6,842 nt of DNA, from positions 1-6,842 of the forward strand of contig CALZNR010000074.1 in assembly GCA_945827565.1 (NCBI GenBank), written 5' to 3'. The notes under the pieces were generated by a model that worked only from the letters and a program-made list of their open reading frames with translations, ran no database searches and was not told where the DNA came from. Origin of the DNA: an uncultured Prevotella sp. GTDB lineage: Bacteria; Bacteroidota; Bacteroidia; Bacteroidales; Bacteroidaceae. The position numbers and the translations under genes were made by a program. This document shows positions 4,150 to 6,842 of the stretch, in pieces; position 1 is the stretch's first letter; every line of letters starts with the position of its first letter.

Positions 4150-6842
4150 ATGGCAAAAGACGTAAAATTTAATATAAAGCTGCAAGTTGACGGCAAAGAT
4201 GTGGTTGTGCAAGCCTCAACCAACGTCAAGCAGTTGGCCAACGATTTAGGGTTGGTGCATGACCGCGTGACAGCCGCCGACAAAGCGTTTATGAAATGGA
4301 CGCAGAGCGTTGTTGCCATCGGTGCTGTTACTAACTCTATCCAACAAATATCTGGCGTACTCAACACCCTCACTGAGGACAGCCGTACATTTGGCGCAGC
4401 CATGAAAGCCGCCAACACTATGGCTGGCAAGGATGCCGAGGGATTTGAGCAACTGAAAGACCAGGTTGCCGAACTGAGTAAGTCAATACCAATGGCCCGT
4501 GATGAGTTGGCCAATGGTTTGTATCAAGTCATTTCAAATGGCGTTCCCGAAGATAATTGGATTGATTACCTAAGAGCATCGAGCCGTGCCGCCGTCGGTG
4601 GCATTGCCGATGTTGGCGAGGTGGTCAAAGTCACTTCGACTGTCATTAAAAACTATGGTTTGAAATGGTCAGCCGCCCAAGATATTCAGGACAAGATACA
4701 GTTGACCGCCAAGAACGGTGTGACATCGTTTGAGCAGTTAGCCGCCGCCCTGCCATCCGTCACGGGCCAGGCAGCGCAGTTGGGCGTGTCATTCACGGAA
4801 ATGCTGGCTGTGATGAGTACGTTGACGGGCGTAACGGGTAACACGTCAGAGGTGGCTACGCAGCTTGCAAGTGTACTGACCGCATTAACAAAGGAGAGCA
4901 GCAAGAGCCAGAAGATGGCCGAGGAAATGGGTATATCGTTCAATGCTGCATCCATCCAAGCCGCAGGTGGTTTGCGTAACTATCTGCAAGAGTTAGACCG
5001 TACCGTTACGGCATACGCCCAGAAGTCCGGCCAACTCAAAGAATCTATTTACAGCAAACTTTTCGGACGTGCCGAGGCATTGCGTTTGGTCAATGGCCTA
5101 ACGGGAGAAATGGCCGCTAAGTTTGACGAAAACATTACCGCGCTGGATAACAGTGCAGGAACAATTGACAAGGCGTTTGAGACGATGAGCAGCACGGGAG
5201 CGGCCACAACTCAGATGCTAAAGAATCAGTTTGCCGCCGTTACTGACCTCATTGCAGGGATCGTGGGAGGCATACAGCCATATTTGAATTTTACCGCCCA
5301 ATTGGGCATGACCATATTAAGCGTTACCAGCCTCACAAAAGCCATCAAGGGCCTCAACATTGCCCATGCTTTAATGATTGCCCGTACTAAGGCCGGAGGT
5401 GTGGCAATGCTGGCATTTGGTTTGAGGGCGAGCCGTGCCGCCGCTTTTTCCCGTGTGTTCAGTGCTGCATTGAAAGGTGTGGCGTTTCAGGCCACAGCCG
5501 CTAAGATTGCAATACGTGGTTTGATGATGGCAACGGGCGTTGGTGTGCTCATTGCAGGTGTCACGTTTGCCGTTGAAAAACTAACGGGAGCATTTGAGGA
5601 TGCCAGCGATGCCGCCGAAGATACGACAGAGAAGATTGACCGTGTGGCCGATACCGCCCAGCAGGCGCAGGATGCTTTTGCCAACAAGCAGTCAGAGGTG
5701 TACAGCAGTCTAATGACAAAATACACCCAATTGCAGACGGCATGGAAAGCACTGTCAACAGCCCATGCAAAAGCCCAATGGATTAAGGACAACAAAAAGG
5801 CATTTGAGGAATTGGGGTTGAAGATAACCAACGCCAAGGATGCCGAAGATACGTTTGTCGGCAATACCGATGCCGTTGTGGAATCGTTCAAGGCCAGAGC
5901 CAAAGCCGCCGCCCGTCTGGCACAACTCACAGAAGAGTACCGAATCCAAATGGATTTGGCCGATGAGATTGCCCGTGGTGATGAGCAATACCGCCAAGAG
6001 AACACCGTGCAGGCAGGCGAACCCGTAAGAAAAGAGGGTGAGTTTTACCCGGCAGGCCATTCAGCCGAGAAAGGCATGGAGTACGTCAACAGCGGTGGCC
6101 ATTGGGTTTATACTGACAAGGGCGCAGCACAGCACAACGCCAATATCGGCAAAAACCCCAATATGCAGAGCAGCCGCGACGCATTGGCAGCATCCCAAGA
6201 GCGCAGCAGGAAAATCGAGAGTGACATTGCCGCCGATGCCAAAGCCGCCACGGCTAAGGTTAAACCCACGCCTACCAGAACAACTAACACAACCAACACA
6301 AAGGGCGACCCCAATAATGACAAAATCATTGAGGGCGCAAAGAGTTATGCCGACCTTACACACAACATCGGTGTGTATAAGAAGCAGTTGGAGGCAGCAG
6401 ACCCAGCCAACAAGCAGCTTATTACATCTTTGCGCCAGCAGATTGCCGAAGCCGAGGAAGCAGCACAGGCCGCAAAGGATTTGGCCAACGGATGGGATTT
6501 GCAGAACCCCGACACGCTGGAAGAGATAGACGAGGCCATCAGCCGCCAACAGGCGTTGAGAAAAAAGGCCAGTGCCGAGAATCTGCAAGGCATTGATGCC
6601 GAAATTAAGCGTTTGCAGGGATTGAAAGCCCAGATGGAGCGTAATGCCAAAGTGCCGACACCCATTGAGCAAATCCACACGTATGAGCAATTGGATGAGG
6701 CATTGGCCATCTACAATGACCGCCTAAAGGTGGCCACGGAAGAGGAACGCGCCCAAATCCAAACTCAGATTATCGAGTTGGAGAAATTGCGTAAGAAATG
6801 GGATGCCACATTGGAGGCAATGAAAAAGCCAGGCCCCATTGG
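4150..6842 (+). CDS. Tape-measure protein (3' end outside window)
   Basis: This protein sets tail length and is ejected ahead of the DNA. I translated the frame from ATG 4150 to the window edge and found no stop: 897 codons are visible. Residues 1-20 form a short beta start (KFNIKLQVDGKDVVVQAS). Residues about 65-340 are the conserved TP901-type tape-measure core, with SRTFGAAMKAANTM, LANGLYQVISNGV, AAVGGIADVGEVVKVTS, FEQLAAALPSVTGQAAQLGV and MLAVMSTLTGVTGNTSEVAT. Residues about 385-475 are a hydrophobic region rich in Ala, Gly, Leu and Met, as expected for the membrane-active part. Residues 519-590 hold a helical segment (WKALSTAHAKAQWIKDNKK and FEELGLKI), which I recall from Bacteroidales tape measures. 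A Tyr/Trp/His/Gly-rich insert (624-669), a Thr/Asn/Pro linker (705-723) and three helical repeats (732-885) follow. The start is 8 bases after the G-T stop. Confidence 0.88.
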   Translation, partial: MAKDVKFNIKLQVDGKDVVVQASTNVKQLANDLGLVHDRVTAADKAFMKWTQSVVAIGAVTNSIQQISGVLNTLTEDSRTFGAAMKAANTMAGKDAEGFEQLKDQVAELSKSIPMARDELANGLYQVISNGVPEDNWIDYLRASSRAAVGGIADVGEVVKVTSTVIKNYGLKWSAAQDIQDKIQLTAKNGVTSFEQLAAALPSVTGQAAQLGVSFTEMLAVMSTLTGVTGNTSEVATQLASVLTALTKESSKSQKMAEEMGISFNAASIQAAGGLRNYLQELDRTVTAYAQKSGQLKESIYSKLFGRAEALRLVNGLTGEMAAKFDENITALDNSAGTIDKAFETMSSTGAATTQMLKNQFAAVTDLIAGIVGGIQPYLNFTAQLGMTILSVTSLTKAIKGLNIAHALMIARTKAGGVAMLAFGLRASRAAAFSRVFSAALKGVAFQATAAKIAIRGLMMATGVGVLIAGVTFAVEKLTGAFEDASDAAEDTTEKIDRVADTAQQAQDAFANKQSEVYSSLMTKYTQLQTAWKALSTAHAKAQWIKDNKKAFEELGLKITNAKDAEDTFVGNTDAVVESFKARAKAAARLAQLTEEYRIQMDLADEIARGDEQYRQENTVQAGEPVRKEGEFYPAGHSAEKGMEYVNSGGHWVYTDKGAAQHNANIGKNPNMQSSRDALAASQERSRKIESDIAADAKAATAKVKPTPTRTTNTTNTKGDPNNDKIIEGAKSYADLTHNIGVYKKQLEAADPANKQLITSLRQQIAEAEEAAQAAKDLANGWDLQNPDTLEEIDEAISRQQALRKKASAENLQGIDAEIKRLQGLKAQMERNAKVPTPIEQIHTYEQLDEALAIYNDRLKVATEEERAQIQTQIIELEKLRKKWDATLEAMKKPGPI
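6343..6804 (+). repeat. Three diverged ~56-residue helical repeats in the tape-measure protein
   Basis: Three segments begin with the same pattern: KSYADLTHNIGVYKKQLEAA (S is residue 732), TLEEIDEAISRQQALRKKA (789) and TYEQLDEALAIYNDRLKVA (844). Each is followed by a polar turn and a second helix: LITSLRQQIAEAEEAAQAA, IDAEIKRLQGLKAQMER and IQTQIIELEKLRKKWD. The start-to-start spacing is 57 and 55 residues. The approximate shared signature is [ST]-[YL]-x-[DEQ]-[LI]-x-x-[AN]-[IL], then a hydrophobic residue about seven positions on, then an Ala. The DNA copies are not alike enough to be recent duplications. The array may continue past the window edge. Confidence 0.6.

Noticed and set aside
5602..5860. 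Two GATGCC...GAAGATACG stretches in the tape-measure gene
   Set aside because: They encode short acidic pieces (DAAEDT and DAEDT) made of the favoured codons; length and context are too limited to call a repeat.
6038..6529. + strand frame of 163 codons inside the tape-measure gene
   Set aside because: The product is Pro/Arg/Thr/Gln-rich with no domain pattern, and the tape-measure frame runs through it without a stop.
5487..6690. Long open frames on the - strand (for example 5487-6005 and 6061-6690)
   Set aside because: They lie fully antisense to the tape-measure frame, have Cys/Leu/Ser-rich low-complexity products with no recognisable domain, and arise from the GCC/GCA-rich coding strand.
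1..6842. Apparent absence of CTAG
   Set aside because: I saw no CTAG, but this tetranucleotide is rare in most bacterial and phage DNA, so it says little on its own. The GATC depletion is the informative case.
1..6842. tRNA genes, CRISPR arrays, insertion sequences, attachment sites, intrinsic terminators
   Set aside because: None was seen. Coding sequence fills the window apart from six gaps of 5 to 48 bases, and no suitable hairpins or spaced repeats are present in them.

Overview
The window is a stretch of the late structural (head-to-tail) module of a tailed, siphovirus-like phage or prophage. Every supported gene lies on the + strand, and the genes are packed almost end to end. Both ends of the window cut through a gene. 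Bacteroidales (Prevotella/Bacteroides-like) is the most likely host group, for three reasons. Ribosome-binding sites of the Shine-Dalgarno type are essentially missing. The proteins resemble the neck, tail tube and tape-measure proteins I know from phages of that group. The tail tube protein carries a Big_2 immunoglobulin-like domain, which agrees but is not specific. The host assignment is inference; no host gene, integrase or attachment site is visible.

Layout: (1) 1-1136, the 3' part of an HK97-fold major capsid protein, open to the left edge. (2) 1137-1184, a 48-base AT-rich gap, the only intergenic space longer than about 12 bases. (3) 1185-2811, four small neck and tail-completion genes in the order usual for HK97/SPP1-type phages: gp6-like head-tail connector, head-closure adaptor, HK97 gp10-like protein, and DUF3168-type tail terminator. 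(4) 2817-3491, the major tail (tube) protein with a C-terminal Ig-like domain. (5) 3504-4141, a tail assembly chaperone pair split over two reading frames and joined by a probable programmed -1 frameshift at a run of nine A residues. (6) 4150-6842, the tape-measure protein, open past the right edge with 897 codons visible.

How the genes work together: capsid protein forms the shell. The connector and adaptor build the neck below the portal. The gp10-like and DUF3168 proteins finish the tail end that docks to the neck. The chaperones G and G-T coat the tape-measure protein while tube subunits polymerise along it, so tape-measure length sets tail length.

I found no new defence or mobile system. 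The observations most worth a second look are the frameshift site, strong depletion of the tetranucleotide GATC (three sites seen in 6.8 kb), a roughly 56-residue helical repeat array in the tape-measure protein, an aromatic-rich insert before that array, and a recurring GCAG just upstream of start codons where a Shine-Dalgarno sequence would be expected.
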